NCBI RefSeq assembly: GCF_910594005.1
Contig: NW_025316735.1
Location: forward strand, 124,001-188,000
Direction: 5' to 3'
Length of the DNA: 64,000 bases
Source: Cervus elaphus
Taxonomy: Eukaryota > Chordata > Mammalia > Artiodactyla > Cervidae
Below, piece after piece: positions 23,171 through 36,300 of the stretch. The position numbers and the translations under genes are program-made. The notes below the pieces were generated by a model. That model did no database searches. It saw only the letters and a list, made by a program, of their open reading frames with translations, and was not told the DNA's origin. Numbering within the stretch: position 1 is the first letter of the stretch; each line of letters begins with the position of its first letter.

Positions 23171-24742
23171 TCAAAAATGCGAGGAGCAAAAAAAAAAAAA
23201 AAAGACCAGGAGCATGAAATGGTGTGAAAAATGCGAGGAGCATGAAAAGGTGTGAAAAATGTGAGGAGCAAAAAAAAAAAAAAAGAAAGCCCAGGAGCAT
23301 GAAAAGGTGTGAAAAATGCGAGGAGCATGAAAACTTGTGAAAAATGCGAGGAGCATGAAGAGGGGAGAAAAATGCAAGGAGCATGAAAAGGTGTGGAAAT
23401 TCGAGGAGCAAAAAAAAAAAAAGAAAAATGACCAGGAGCATGAAAAGGTGTGAAAAATTTGAGGAGCAAAAAAAAAAGAAAAGACCAGGAGCATGAAAAG
23501 GTGTGAAAAATGCGAGGAGCAAAAAAAAAAAAAAAAAGACCAGGAGCATGAAAAGGTGTGAAAAATGCGAGGAGCAAAAAAAAAAAAAAAAAGAAAGCCC
23601 AGGAGCATGAAAAGGTGTGAAAAATGCGAGGAGGATGAAAACTTGTGAAAAATGCGAGGAGCATGAAGAGGTGTGAAAAATGCAAGGAGCATGAAAAGGT
23701 GTGAAAATTCGAGGAGCAAAAAAAAAAGAAAAGACCAGGAGCATGAAAAGGTGTGAAAAATTCGAGGAGCAAAAAAAAAAAAAAAGACCAGGAGCATGAA
23801 AAGTTGTGAAAAATGCGAGGAGCAAAAAAAAAAAAAAAAAAAAAAAAAAGACCAGGAACATGAAAAGGTGTGAAAAGGCGAGGAGCAAAAAAAAAAAAGA
23901 AAAAAGCCCAGGAGCATGAAAAGGTGTGAAAAATGCGAGGAGCAAAAAAAAAAGAAAAGACCAGGAGCATGAAAAGGTGTGAAAAATGCGAGGAGCAAAA
24001 AAAAAAAAAAAAAAAAAAAAAGACCAGGAGAATGAAAAGGTGTGAAAAATGCGAGGAGCAAAAAAAAAAAAAGAAAAAAGACCAGGAGCATGAAAAGGTG
24101 TGAAAAATTTGAGGAGCAAAAAAAAAAGAAAAGACCAGGAGCATGAAAAGGTGTGAAAAATGCGAGGAGCAAAAAAAAAAAAAAAAAGAAAGCCCAGGAG
24201 CATGAAAAGGTGTGAAAAATGCGAGGAGCATGAAAACTTGTGAAAAATGCGAGGAGCATGAAGAGGTGTGAAAAATGCAAGGAGCATGAAAAGGTGTGAA
24301 AATTCGAGGACAAAAAAAAAAAAAGAAAAAAGACCAGGAGCATGAAAAGGTGTGAAAAATTTGAGGAGCAAAAAAAAAAGAAAAGACCAGGAGCATGAAA
24401 AGGTGTGAAAAATGCGAGCAGCAAAAAAAAAAAAAAAGACCAGGAGCATGATATGGTGTGAAAAATGCGAGGAGCAAAAAAAAAAAAAAAAGAAAGCCGA
24501 GGAGCATGAAAAGGTGTGAAAAATGCGAGGAGCATGAAAACTTGTGAAAAATGCGAGGAACAAGAAAACTTGTGAAAAATGCGAGGAGCATGAAGAGGTG
24601 TGAAAAATGCAAGGGGCATGAAAAGGTGTGAAAATTCGAGGAGCAAAACAAAAAAAAAAAAAAAAGACCAGGAGCATGAAAAGGTGTAAAAAATGTGAAG
24701 AGCAAAAAAAAAATAAAAAAAGACAAGGAGCATGAAATGGTG
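23171..24742 (+). repeat. A-to-B unit, 1,572 bp (copy of 18110-19681)
   Basis: Same length as the unit at 18110 and same order of variants. Private changes include gagaatg near 24,030 and gccgagg near 24,497. It ends at the block tgtgaagagc, A9, T, A7, gacaagg that precedes most B boxes. Confidence 0.87.
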
Positions 24743-27700
24743 TCAAAAATGCGAGCAGCAAAAAAAAAAAAAAAAGACCAGGAGCATGATATGGTGTGAA
24801 AAATGCGAGGAGCATGAAAAGGTGTGAAAAATGTGAGGAGCAAAAAAAAAAAAAAAAAGACCAGGAACATGAAAAGGTGTGAAAAATGCGAGGAGCAAAA
24901 AAAAAAAAAGAAAAAAGACCAGGAGCATGAAAAGGTGTGAAAAATGCGAGGAGCAAAAAAAAAAAAAAAAAAAAAAAAGACCAGGAACATGAAAAGGTGT
25001 GAAAAATGCGAGGAGCAAAAAAAAAAAAAGAAAAAAGACCAGGAGCATGAAAAGGTGTGAAAAATTTGAGGAGCAAAAAAAAAAGAAAAGACCAGGAGCA
25101 TGAAAAGGTGTGAAAAATGCGAGGAGCAAAAAAAAAAAAAAAAAAGACCAGGAGCATGAAAAGGTGTGAAAAATGCGAGGAGCAAAAAAAAAAAAAAAAA
25201 GAAAGCCCAGGAGCATGAAAAGGTGTGAAAAATGCGAGGAGCATGAAAACTTGTGAAAAATGCGAGGAGTATGAAGAGGTGTGAAAAATGCAAGGAGCAT
25301 GAAAAGGTGTGAAAATTCGAGGAGCAAAAAAAAAAAAAGAAAAAAGACCAGGAGCATGAAAAGGTGTGAAAAATTTGAGGAGCAAAAAAAAAAGAAAAGA
25401 CCAGGAGCATGAAAATGTGTGAAAAATGCGAGCAGCAAAAAAAAAAAAAAAAAGAGCAGGAGCATGAAAAGGTGTGAAAAATGCGAGGAGCAAAAAAAAA
25501 AAAAAAAGAAAGCCCAGGAGCATGAAAAGGTGTGAAAAATGCGAGGAGCATGAAAACTTGTGAAAAATGCAAGGAGCATGAAAACTTGTGAAAAATGCGA
25601 GGAGCATGAAGAGGTGTGAAAAATGCGAGGAGCATGAAAAGGTGTGAAAATTCGAGGAGCAAAAAAAAAAAAAAAAAGACCAGGAGCATGAAAAGGTGTG
25701 AAAAATGTGAGGAGGAAAAAAAAAAAAAAAAGACAAGGAGCATGAAAAGGTGTGAAAAATGCGAGGAGCAAAAAAAAAAAAAAAAAGACCAGGAGCATGA
25801 TATGGTGTGAAAAATGCGAGGAGCATGAAAAGGTGTGAAAAATGTGAGGAGCAAAAAAAAAAAAAAAAGAAAGCCCAGGAGCATGAAAAGGTGTGAAAAA
25901 TGCGAGGAGCATGAAAACTTGTGAAAAATGCGAGGAGCATGAAAACTTGTGAAAAATGCGAGGAGCATGAAGAGGTGTGAAAAATGCAAGGAGCATGAAA
26001 AGGTGTGGAAATTCGAGGAGCAAAAAAAAAAAAAGAAAAAAGACCAGGAGCATGAAAAGGTGTGAAAAATTTGAGGAGCAAAAAAAAAAGAAAAGACCAG
26101 GAGCATGAAAAGGTGTGAAAAATGCGAGGAGCAAAAAAAAAAAAAAAAAGACCAGGAGGATGAAAAGGGGGGAAAAATGCGAGGAGCAAAAAAAAAAAAA
26201 AAAAAGAAAGCCCAGGAGCATGAAAAGGTGTGAAAAATGCGAGGAGGATGAAAACTTGTGAAAAATGCGAGGAGCATGAAGAGGTGTGAAAAATGCAAGG
26301 AGCATGAAAAGGTGTGAAAATTCGAGGAGCAAAAAAAAAAGAAAAGACCAGGAGCATGAAAAGGTGTGAAAAATGCGAGCAGCAAAAAAAAAAAAAAAGA
26401 CCAGGAGCATGATATGGTGTGAAAAATGCGAGGAGCAAAAAAAAAAAAAAAAGAAAGCCCAGGAGCATGAAATGGTGTGAAAAATGCGAGGAGCATGAAA
26501 ACTTGTGAAAAATGCAAGGAGCATGAAAACTTGTGAAAAATGCGAGGAGCATGAAGAGGTGTGAAAAATGCGAGGAGCATGAAAAGGTGTGAAAATTCGA
26601 GGAGCAAAAAAAAAAAAAAAAAAAGACCAGGAGCATGAAAAGGTGTGAAAAATGTGAGGAGCAAAAAAAAAAAAAAAAAGACAAGGAGCATGAAAAGGTG
26701 TCAAAAATGCGAGGAGCAAAAAAAAAAAAAAAAGACCAGGAGCATGATATGGTGTGAAAAATGCGAGGAGCATGAAAAGGTGTGAAAAATGTGAGGAGCA
26801 AAAAAAAAAAAAAAGAAAGCCCAGGAGCATGAAAAGGTGTGAAAAATGCGAGGAGCATGAAAACTTGTGAAAAATGCGAGGAGCATGAAGAGGTGTGAAA
26901 AATGCAAGGAGCATGAAAAGGTGTGGAAATTCGAGGAGCAAAAAAAAAAAAAGAAAAAAGACCAGGAGCATGAAAAGGTGTGAAAAATTTGAGGAGCAAA
27001 AAAAAAAGAAAAGACCAGGAGCATGAAAAGGTGTGAAAAATGCGAGGAGCAAAAAAAAAAAAAAAAAGACCAGGAGCATGAAAAGGTGTGAAAAATGCGA
27101 GGAGCAAAAAAAAAAAAAAAAAGAAAGCCCAGGAGCATGAAAAGGTGTGAAAAATGCGAGGAGGATGAAAACTTGTGAAAAATGCGAGGAGCATGAAGAG
27201 GTGTGAAAAATGCAAGGAGCATGAAAAGGTGTGAAAATTCGAGGAGCAAAAAAAAAAGAAAAGACCAGGAGCATGAAAAGGTGTGAAAAATTCGAGGAGC
27301 AAAAAAAAAAAAAAAGACCAGGAGCATGAAAAGTTCTGAAAAATGCGAGGAGCAAAAAAAAAAAAAAAAAAAAAAAAAAAGACCAGGAACATGAAAAGGT
27401 GTGAAAATGCGAGGAGCAAAAAAAAAAAAGAAAAAAGACCAGGAGCATGAAAAGGTGTGAAAAATGCGAGGAGCAAAAAAAAAAGAAAAGACCAGGAGCA
27501 TGAAAAGGTGTGAAAAATGCGAGGAGCAAAAAAAAAAAAAAAAAAAGAAAGCCCAGGAGCATGAAAAGGTGTGAAAAATGCGAGGAGCATGAAAACTTGT
27601 GAAAAATGCGAGGAGCATGAAGAGGTGTGAAAAATGCAAGGAGCATGAAAAGGTGTGAAAATTCGAGGACAAAAAAAAAAAAGAAAAAAGACCAGGAGCA

Positions 27701-28097
27701 TGAAAAGGTGTGAAAAATTTGAGGAGCAAAAAAAAAAGAAAAGACCAGGAGCATGAAAAGGTGTGAAAAATGCGAGCAGCAAAAAAAAAAAAAAAGACCA
27801 GGAGCATGATATGGTGTGAAAAATGCGAGGAGCAAAAAAAAAAAAAAAAGAAAGCCCAGGAGCATGAAAAGGTGTGAAAAATGCGAGGAGCATGAAAACT
27901 TGTGAAAAATGCGAGGAACAAGAAAACTTGTGAAAAATGCGAGGAGCATGAAGAGGTGTGAAAAATGCAAGGGGCATGAAAAGGTGTGAAAATTCGAGGA
28001 GCAAAAAAAAAAATAAAAAAGACCAGGAGCATGAAAAGGTGTAAAAAATGTGAAGAGCAAAAAAAAAATAAAAAAAGACAAGGAGCATGAAATGGTG
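24743..28097 (+). repeat. Higher-order unit, B to B, 3,355 bp
   Basis: Consists of a B-to-A part (24743-26700, 1,958 bp) and an A-to-B part (26701-28097, 1,397 bp). The B-to-A part carries two ggaacatg units, ggagtatg, gaaaatgtg and gagcagg. It then contains a copy of an A-type start in which the box has reverted to ggtgtg (near 25,750-25,760), so the stop-forming C is absent there. Confidence 0.8.
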
Positions 28098-31000
28098 TCA
28101 AAAATGCGAGCAGCAAAAAAAAAAAAAAAAGACCAGGAGCATGATATGGTGTGAAAAATGCGAGGAGCATGAAAAGGTGTGAAAAATGTGAGGAGCAAAA
28201 AAAAAAAAAAAAAGACCAGGAACATGAAAAGGTGTGAAAAATGCGAGGAGCAAAAAAAAAAAAAGAAAAAAGACCAGGAGCATGAAAAGGTGTGAAAAAT
28301 GCGAGGAGCAAAAAAAAAAAAAAAAAAAAAAAAGACCAGGAACATGAAAAGGTGTGAAAAATGCGAGGAGCAAAAAAAAAAAAAGAAAAAAGACCAGGAG
28401 CATGAAAAGGTGTGAAAAATTTGAGGAGCAAAAAAAAAAGAAAAGACCAGGAGCATGAAAAGGTGTGAAAAATGCGAGGAGCAAAAAAAAAAAAAAAAAA
28501 GACCAGGAGCATGAAAAGGTGTGAAAAATGCGAGGAGCAAAAAAAAAAAAAAAAAGAAAGCCCAGGAGCATGAAAAGGTGTGAAAAATGCGAGGAGCATG
28601 AAAACTTGTGAAAAATGCGAGGAGTATGAAGAGGTGTGAAAAATGCAAGGAGCATGAAAAGGTGTGAAAATTCGAGGAGCAAAAAAAAAAAAAGAAAAAA
28701 GACCAGCAGCATGAAAAGGTGTGAAAAATTTGAGGAGCAAAAAAAAAAGAAAAGACCAGGAGCATGAAAATGTGTGAAAAATGCGAGCAGCAAAAAAAAA
28801 AAAAAAGAGCAGGAGCATGAAAAGGTGTGAAAAATGCGAGGAGCAAAAAAAAAAAAAAAAGAAAGCCCAGGAGCATGAAAAGGTGTGAAAAATGCGAGGA
28901 GCATGAAAACTTGTGAAAAATGCAAGGAGCATGAAAACTTGTGAAAAATGCGAGGAGCATGAAGAGGTGTGAAAAATGCGAGGAGCATGAAAAGGTGTGA
29001 AAATTCGAGGAGCAAAAAAAAAAAAAAAAAAGACCAGGAGCATGAAAAGGTGTGAAAAATGTGAGGAGCAAAAAAAAAAAAAAAAAGACAAGGAGCAAGA
29101 AAAGGGGTCAAAAATGCGAGGAGCAAAAAAAAAAAAAAAAAGACCAGGAGCATGATATGGTGTGAAAAATGCGAGGAGCATGAAAAGGTGTGAAAAATGT
29201 GAGGAGCAAAAAAAAAAAAAAAAGAAAGCCCAGGAGCATGAAAAGGTGTGAAAAATGCGAGGAGCATGAAAACTTGTGAAAAATGCGAGGAGCATGAAAA
29301 CTTGTGAAAAATGCGAGGAGCATGAAGAGGTGTGAAAAATGCAAGGAGCATGAAAAGGTGTGGAAATTCGAGGAGCAAAAAAAAAAAAAGAAAAAAGACC
29401 AGGAGCATGAAAAGGTGTGAAAAATTTGAGGAGCAAAAAAAAAAGAAAAGACCAGGAGCATGAAAAGGTGTGAAAAATGCGAGGAGCAAAAAAAAAAAAA
29501 AAAAGACCAGGAGCATGAAAAGGTGTGAAAAATGCGAGGAGCAAAAAAAAAAAAAAAAAGAAAGCCCAGGAGCATGAAAAGGTGTGAAAAATACGAGGAG
29601 GATGAAAACTTGTGAAAAATGCGAGGAGCATGAAGAGGTGTGAAAAATGCAAGGAGCATGAAAAGGTGTGGAAATTCGAGGAGCAAAAAAAAAAAAAGAA
29701 AAAAGACCAGGAGCATGAAAAGGTGTGAAAAATTTGAGGAGCAAAAAAAAAAGAAAAGACCAGGAGCATGAAAAGGTGTGAAAAATGCGAGGAGCAAAAA
29801 AAAAAAAAAAAAGACCAGGAGCATGAAAAGGTGTGAAAAATGCGAGGAGCATGAAAACTTGTGAAAAATGCAAGGAGCATGAAAACTTGTGAAAAATGCG
29901 AGGAGCATGAAGAGGTGTGAAAAATGCGAGGAGCATGAAAAGGTGTGAAAATTCGAGGAGCAAAAAAAAAAAAAAAAAAAGACCAGGAGCATGAAAAGGT
30001 GTGAAAAATGTGAGGAGCAAAAAAAAAAAAAAAAAGACAAGGAGCATGAAAAGGTGTCAAAAATGCGAGGAGCAAAAAAAAAAAAAAAAGACCAGGAGCA
30101 TGATATGGTGTGAAAAATGCGAGGAGCATGAAAAGGTGTGAAAAATGTGAGGAGCAAAAAAAAAAAAAAAAGAAAGCCCAGGAGCATGAAAAGGTGTGAA
30201 AAATGCGAGGAGCATGAAAACTTGTGAAAAATGCGAGGAGCATGAAAACTTGTGAAAAATGCGAGGAGCATGAAGAGGTGTGAAAAATGCAAGGAGCATG
30301 AAAAGGTGTGGAAATTCGAGGAGCAAAAAAAAAAAAAGAAAAAAGACCAGGAGCATGAAAAGGTGTGAAAAATGCGAGGAGCAAAAAAAAAAAAAAAAAG
30401 ACCAGGAGCATGAAAAGGTGGGAAAAAAGCGAGGAGCAAAAAAAAAAAAAAAAAAGAAAGCCCAGGAGCATGAAAAGGTGTGAAAAATGCGAGGAGGATG
30501 AAAACTTGTGAAAAATGCGAGGAGCATGAAGAGGTGTGAAAAATGCAAGGAGCATGAAAAGGTGTGAAAATTCGAGGAGCAAAAAAAAAAGAAAAGACCA
30601 GGAGCATGAAAAGGTGTGAAAAATGCGAGCAGCAAAAAAAAAAAAAAAGACCAGGAGCATGATATGGTGTGAAAAATGCGAGGAGCAAAAAAAAAAAAAA
30701 AGAAAGCCCAGGAGCATGAAAAGGTGTGAAAAATGCGAGGAGCATGAAAACTTGTGAAAAATGCAAGGAGCATGAAAACTTGTGAAAAATGCGAGGAGCA
30801 TGAAGAGGTGTGAAAAATGCGAGGAGCATGAAAAGGTGTGAAAATTCGAGGAGCAAAAAAAAAAAAAAAAAAAAGACCAGGAGCATGAAAAGGTGTGAAA
30901 AATGTGAGGAGCAAAAAAAAAAAAAAAAAGACAAGGAGCATGAAAAGGTGTCAAAAATGCGAGGAGCAAAAAAAAAAAAAAAAGACCAGGAGCATGATAT

Positions 31001-33372
31001 GGTGTGAAAAATGCGAGGAGCATGAAAAGGTGTGAAAAATGTGAGGAGCAAAAAAAAAAAAAAAGAAAGCCCAGGAGCATGAAAAGGTGTGAAAAATGCG
31101 AGGAGCATGAAAACTTGTGAAAAATGCGAGGAGCATGAAGAGGTGTGAAAAATGCAAGGAGCATGAAAAGGTGTGGAAATTCGAGGAGCAAAAAAAAAAA
31201 AAGAAAAAAGACCAGGAGCATGAAAAGGTGTGAAAAATTTGAGGAGCAAAAAAAAAAGAAAAGACCAGGAGCATGAAAAGGTGTGAAAAATGCGAGGAGC
31301 AAAAAAAAAAAAAAAAAGACCAGGAGCATGAAAAGGTGTGAAAAATGCGAGGAGCAAAAAAAAAAAAAAAAAGAAAGCCCAGGAGCATGAAAAGGTGTGA
31401 AAAATGCGAGGAGGATGAAAACTTGTGAAAAATGCGAGGAGCATGAAGAGGTGTGAAAAATGCAAGGAGCATGAAAAGGTGTGAAAATTCGAGGAGCAAA
31501 AAAAAAAGAAAAGACCAGGAGCATGAAAAGGTGTGAAAAATGCGAGCAGCAAAAAAAAAAAAAAAGACCAGGAGCATGATATGGTGTGAAAAATGCGAGG
31601 AGCAAAAAAAAAAAAAAAAGAAAGCCCAGGAGCATGAAAAGGTGTGAAAAATGCGAGGAGCATGAAAACTTGTGAAAAATGCAAGGAGCATGAAAACTTG
31701 TGAAAAATGCGAGGAGCATGAAGAGGTGTGAAAAATGCGAGGAGCATGAAAAGGTGTGAAAATTCGAGGAGCAAAAAAAAAAAAAAAAAAAGACCAGGAG
31801 CATGAAAAGGTGTGAAAAATGTGAGGAGCAAAAAAAAAAAAAAAAAGACAAGGAGCATGAAAAGGTGTCAAAAATGCGAGGAGCAAAAAAAAAAAAAAAA
31901 GACCAGGAGCATGATATGGTGTGAAAAATGCGAGGAGCATGAAAAGGTGTGAAAAATGTGAGGAGCAAAAAAAAAAAAAAAGAAAGCCCAGGAGCATGAA
32001 AAGGTGTGAAAAATGCGAGGAGCATGAAAACTTGTGAAAAATGCGAGGAGCATGAAGAGGTGTGAAAAATGCAAGGAGCATGAAAAGGTGTGGAAATTCG
32101 AGGAGCAAAAAAAAAAAAAGAAAAAAGACCAGGAGCATGAAAAGGTGTGAAAAATTTGAGGAGCAAAAAAAAAAGAAAAGACCAGGAGCATGAAAAGGTG
32201 TGAAAAATGCGAGGAGCAAAAAAAAAAAAAAAAAGACCAGGAGCATGAAAAGGTGTGAAAAATGCGAGGAGCAAAAAAAAAAAAAAAAAGAAAACCCAGG
32301 AGCATGAAAAGGTGTGAAAAATGCGAGGAGGATGAAAACTTGTGAAAAATGCGAGGAGCATGAAGAGGTGTGAAAAATGCAAGGAGCATGAAAAGGTGTG
32401 AAAATTCGAGGAGCAAAAAAAAAAGAAAAGACCAGGAGCATGAAAAGGTGTGAAAAATTCGAGGAGCAAAAAAAAAAAAAAAGACCAGGAGCATGAAAAG
32501 TTGTGAAAAATGCGAGGAGCAAAAAAAAAAAAAAAAAAAAAAAAAGACCAGGAACATGAAAAGGTGTGAAAATGCGAGGAGCAAAAAAAAAAAAGAAAAA
32601 AGACCAGGAGCATGAAAAGGTGTGAAAAATGCGAGGAGCAAAAAAAAAAGAAAAGACCAGGAGCATGAAAAGGTGTGAAAAATGCGAGGAGCAAAAAAAA
32701 AAAAAAAAAAAGACCAGGAGCATGAAAAGGTGTGAAAAATTTGAGGAGCAAAAAAAAAAGAAAAGACCAGGAGCATGAAAAGGTGTGAAAAATGCGAGGA
32801 GCAAAAAAAAAAAAAAAAAAGAAAGCCCAGGAGCATGAAAAGGTGTGAAAAATGCGAGGAGCATGAAAACTTGTGAAAAATGCGAGGAGCATGAAGAGGT
32901 GTGAAAAATGCAAGGAGCATGAAAAGGTGTGAAAATTCGAGGACAAAAAAAAAAAAGAAAAAAGACCAGGAGCATGAAAAGGTGTGAAAAATTTGAGGAG
33001 CAAAAAAAAAAGAAAAGACCAGGAGCATGAAAAGGTGTGAAAAATGCGAGCAGCAAAAAAAAAAAAAAAGACCAGGAGCATGATATGGTGTGAAAAATGC
33101 GAGGAGCAAAAAAAAAAAAAAAAGAAAGCCCAGGAGCATGAAAAGGTGTGAAAAATGCGAGGAGCATGAAAACTTGTGAAAAATGCGAGGAACAAGAAAA
33201 CTTGTGAAAAATGCGAGGAGCATGAAGAGGTGTGAAAAATGCAAGGGGCATGAAAAGGTGTGAAAATTCGAGGAGCAAAAAAAAAAAATAAAAAAGACCA
33301 GGAGCATGAAAAGGTGTAAAAAATGTGAAGAGCAAAAAAAAAATAAAAAAAGACAAGGAGCATGAAATGGTG
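28098..33372 (+). repeat. Higher-order unit, B to B, 5,275 bp
   Basis: Contains five box-to-box parts of 1,010 (B-A), 949, 894, 917 (A-A) and 1,505 bp (A-B). It is the longest series of consecutive A boxes in the window. The 894 and 917 parts share their right halves (gaggaggatg, gcgagcagc, gatatgg, gaaagccc, cttg) and differ mainly in the left half. Confidence 0.85.
29108..30056 (+). repeat. 949-bp A-to-A unit, copy 1
   Basis: By my count it has 23 M units and 11 K units, that is 34 units in 949 bp (34 x 28 = 952). The inside is itself a partial duplication: the series gaaagccc, cttg, gaagagg, ggaaattc, gaaaaaagacc, atttg, gaaaagacc, gacc occurs twice. The second round is marked by aaaatacgagg and gaggatg. 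Copies are at 34322, 38690 and 43498. The opening box here reads ggggtc for ggtgtc. Confidence 0.9.
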
Positions 33373-36300
33373 TCAAAAATGCGAGCAGCAAAAAAAAAAA
33401 AAAAAGACCAGGAGCATGATATGGTGTGAAAAATGCGAGGAGCATGAAAAGGTGTGAAAAATGTGAGGAGCAAAAAAAAAAAAAAAAAGACCAGGAACAT
33501 GAAAAGGTGTGAAAAATGCGAGGAGCAAAAAAAAAAAAAGAAAAAAGACCAGGAGCATGAAAAGGTGTGAAAAATGCGAGGAGCAAAAAAAAAAAAAGAA
33601 AAAAGACCAGGAGCATGAAAAGGTGTGAAAAATTTGAGGAGCAAAAAAAAAAGAAAAGACCAGGAGCATGAAAAGGTGTGAAAAATGCGAGGAGCAAAAA
33701 AAAAAAAAAAAAAGACCAGGAGCATGAAAAGGTGTGAAAAATGCGAGGAGAAAAAAAAAAAAAAAAAAGAAAGCCCAGGAGCATGAAAAGGTGTGAAAAA
33801 TGCGAGGAGCATGAAAACTTGTGAAAAATGCGAGGAGTATGAAGAGGTGTGAAAAATGCAAGGAGCATGAAAAGGTGTGAAAATTCGAGGAGCAAAAAAA
33901 AAAAAAGAAAAAAGACCAGCAGCATGAAAAGGTGTGAAAAATTTGAGGAGCAAAAAAAAAAAAAAAGACCAGGAGCATGAAAATGTGTGAAAAATGCGAG
34001 CAGCAAAAAAAAAAAAAAAAGAGCAGGAGCATGAAAAGGTGTGAAAAATGCGAGGAGCAAAAAAAAAAAAAAAAGAAAGCCCAGGAGCATGAAAAGGTGT
34101 GAAAAATGCGAGGAGCATGAAAACTTGTGAAAAATGCAAGGAGCATGAAAACTTGTGAAAAATGCGAGGAGCATGAAGAGGTGTGAAAAATGCGAGGAGC
34201 ATGAAAAGGTGTGAAAATTCGAGGAGCAAAAAAAAAAAAAAAAAAGACCAGGAGCATGAAAAGGTGTGAAAAATGTGAGGAGCAAAAAAAAAAAAAAAAA
34301 GACAAGGAGCATGAAAAGGTGTCAAAAATGCGAGGAGCAAAAAAAAAAAAAAAAAGACCAGGAGCATGATATGGTGTGAAAAATGCGAGGAGCATGAAAA
34401 GGTGTGAAAAATGTGAGGAGCAAAAAAAAAAAAAAAAGAAAGCCCAGGAGCATGAAAAGGTGTGAAAAATGCGAGGAGCATGAAAACTTGTGAAAAATGC
34501 GAGGAGCATGAAAACTTGTGAAAAATGCGAGGAGCATGAAGAGGTGTGAAAAATGCAAGGAGCATGAAAAGGTGTGGAAATTCGAGGAGCAAAAAAAAAA
34601 AAAGAAAAAAGACCAGGAGCATGAAAAGGTGTGAAAAATTTGAGGAGCAAAAAAAAAAGAAAAGACCAGGAGCATGAAAAGGTGTGAAAAATGCGAGGAG
34701 CAAAAAAAAAAAAAAAAAGACCAGGAGCATGAAAAGGTGTGAAAAATGCGAGGAGCAAAAAAAAAAAAAAAAAGAAAGCCCAGGAGCATGAAAAGGTGTG
34801 AAAAATACGAGGAGGATGAAAACTTGTGAAAAATGCGAGGAGCATGAAGAGGTGTGAAAAATGCAAGGAGCATGAAAAGGTGTGGAAATTCGAGGAGCAA
34901 AAAAAAAAAAAGAAAAAAGACCAGGAGCATGAAAAGGTGTGAAAAATTTGAGGAGCAAAAAAAAAAGAAAAGACCAGGAGCATGAAAAGGTGTGAAAAAT
35001 GCGAGGAGCAAAAAAAAAAAAAAAAAGACCAGGAGCATGAAAAGGTGTGAAAAATGCGAGGAGCATGAAAACTTGTGAAAAATGCAAGGAGCATGAAAAC
35101 TTGTGAAAAATGCGAGGAGCATGAAGAGGTGTGAAAAATGCGAGGAGCATGAAAGGTGTGAAAATTCGAGGAGCAAAAAAAAAAAAAAAAAAAGACCAGG
35201 AGCATGAAAAGGTGTGAAAAATGTGAGGAGCAAAAAAAAAAAAAAAAAGACAAGGAGCATGAAAAGGTGTCAAAAATGCGAGGAGCAAAAAAAAAAAAAA
35301 AAGACCAGGAGCATGATATGGTGTGAAAAATGCGAGGAGCATGAAAAGGTGTGAAAAATGTGAGGAGCAAAAAAAAAAAAAAAAGAAAGCCCAGGAGCAT
35401 GAAAAGGTGTGAAAAATGCGAGGAGCATGAAAACTTGTGAAAAATGCGAGGAGCATGAAAACTTGTGAAAAATGCGAGGAGCATGAAGAGGTGTGAAAAA
35501 TGCAAGGAGCATGAAAAGGTGTGGAAATTCGAGGAGCAAAAAAAAAAAAAGAAAAAAGACCAGGAGCATGAAAAGGTGTGAAAAATGCGAGGAGCAAAAA
35601 AAAAAAAAAAAAAGACCAGGAGCATGAAAAGGTGTGAAAAATGCGAGGAGCAAAAAAAAAAAAAAAAAAGAAAGCCCAGGAGCATGAAAAGGTGTGAAAA
35701 ATGCGAGGAGGATGAAAACTTGTGAAAAATGCGAGGAGCATGAAGAGGTGTGAAAAATGCAAGGAGCATGAAAAGGTGTGAAAATTCGAGGAGCAAAAAA
35801 AAAAGAAAAGACCAGGAGCATGAAAAGGTGTGAAAAATGCGAGCAGCAAAAAAAAAAAAAAAGACCAGGAGCATGATATGGTGTGAAAAATGCGAGGAGC
35901 AAAAAAAAAAAAAAAAGAAAGCCCAGGAGCATGAAAAGGTGTGAAAAATGCGAGGAGCATGAAAACTTGTGAAAAATGCAAGGAGCATGAAAACTTGTGA
36001 AAAATGCGAGGAGCATGAAGAGGTGTGAAAAATGCGAGGAGCATGAAAAGGTGTGAAAATTCGAGGAGCAAAAAAAAAAAAAAAAAAAGACCAGGAGCAT
36101 GAAAAGGTGTGAAAAATGTGAGGAGCAAAAAAAAAAAAAAAAAGACAAGGAGCATGAAAAGGTGTCAAAAATGCGAGGAGCAAAAAAAAAAAAAAAAGAC
36201 CAGGAGCATGATATGGTGTGAAAAATGCGAGGAGCATGAAAAGGTGTGAAAAATGTGAGGAGCAAAAAAAAAAAAAAAAGAAAGCCCAGGAGCATGAAAA

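Larger units (their letters stand above)
21217..25487 (+). repeat. Second, partial copy of the 5,060-bp unit
   Basis: Matches 16,157-20,425 marker for marker: U tail, block R 21516-22301, block V 22302-23170, A-to-B unit 23171-24742 and the start of a B-headed unit. Similarity stops near 25,487. There the first copy goes to gaggaggatg and this copy continues with A run, gaaagccc. Confidence 0.85.

Noticed and set aside
17242..26691. A single 3,149-codon protein gene on the - strand (and other frames of 1,000-2,600 codons)
   Set aside because: All three - frames are open over the same DNA, the repeat gives the same hydrophobic pattern in each, unit length is not a multiple of 3, A runs vary freely without regard to frame, and there is no non-repeat part, promoter or splice pattern.
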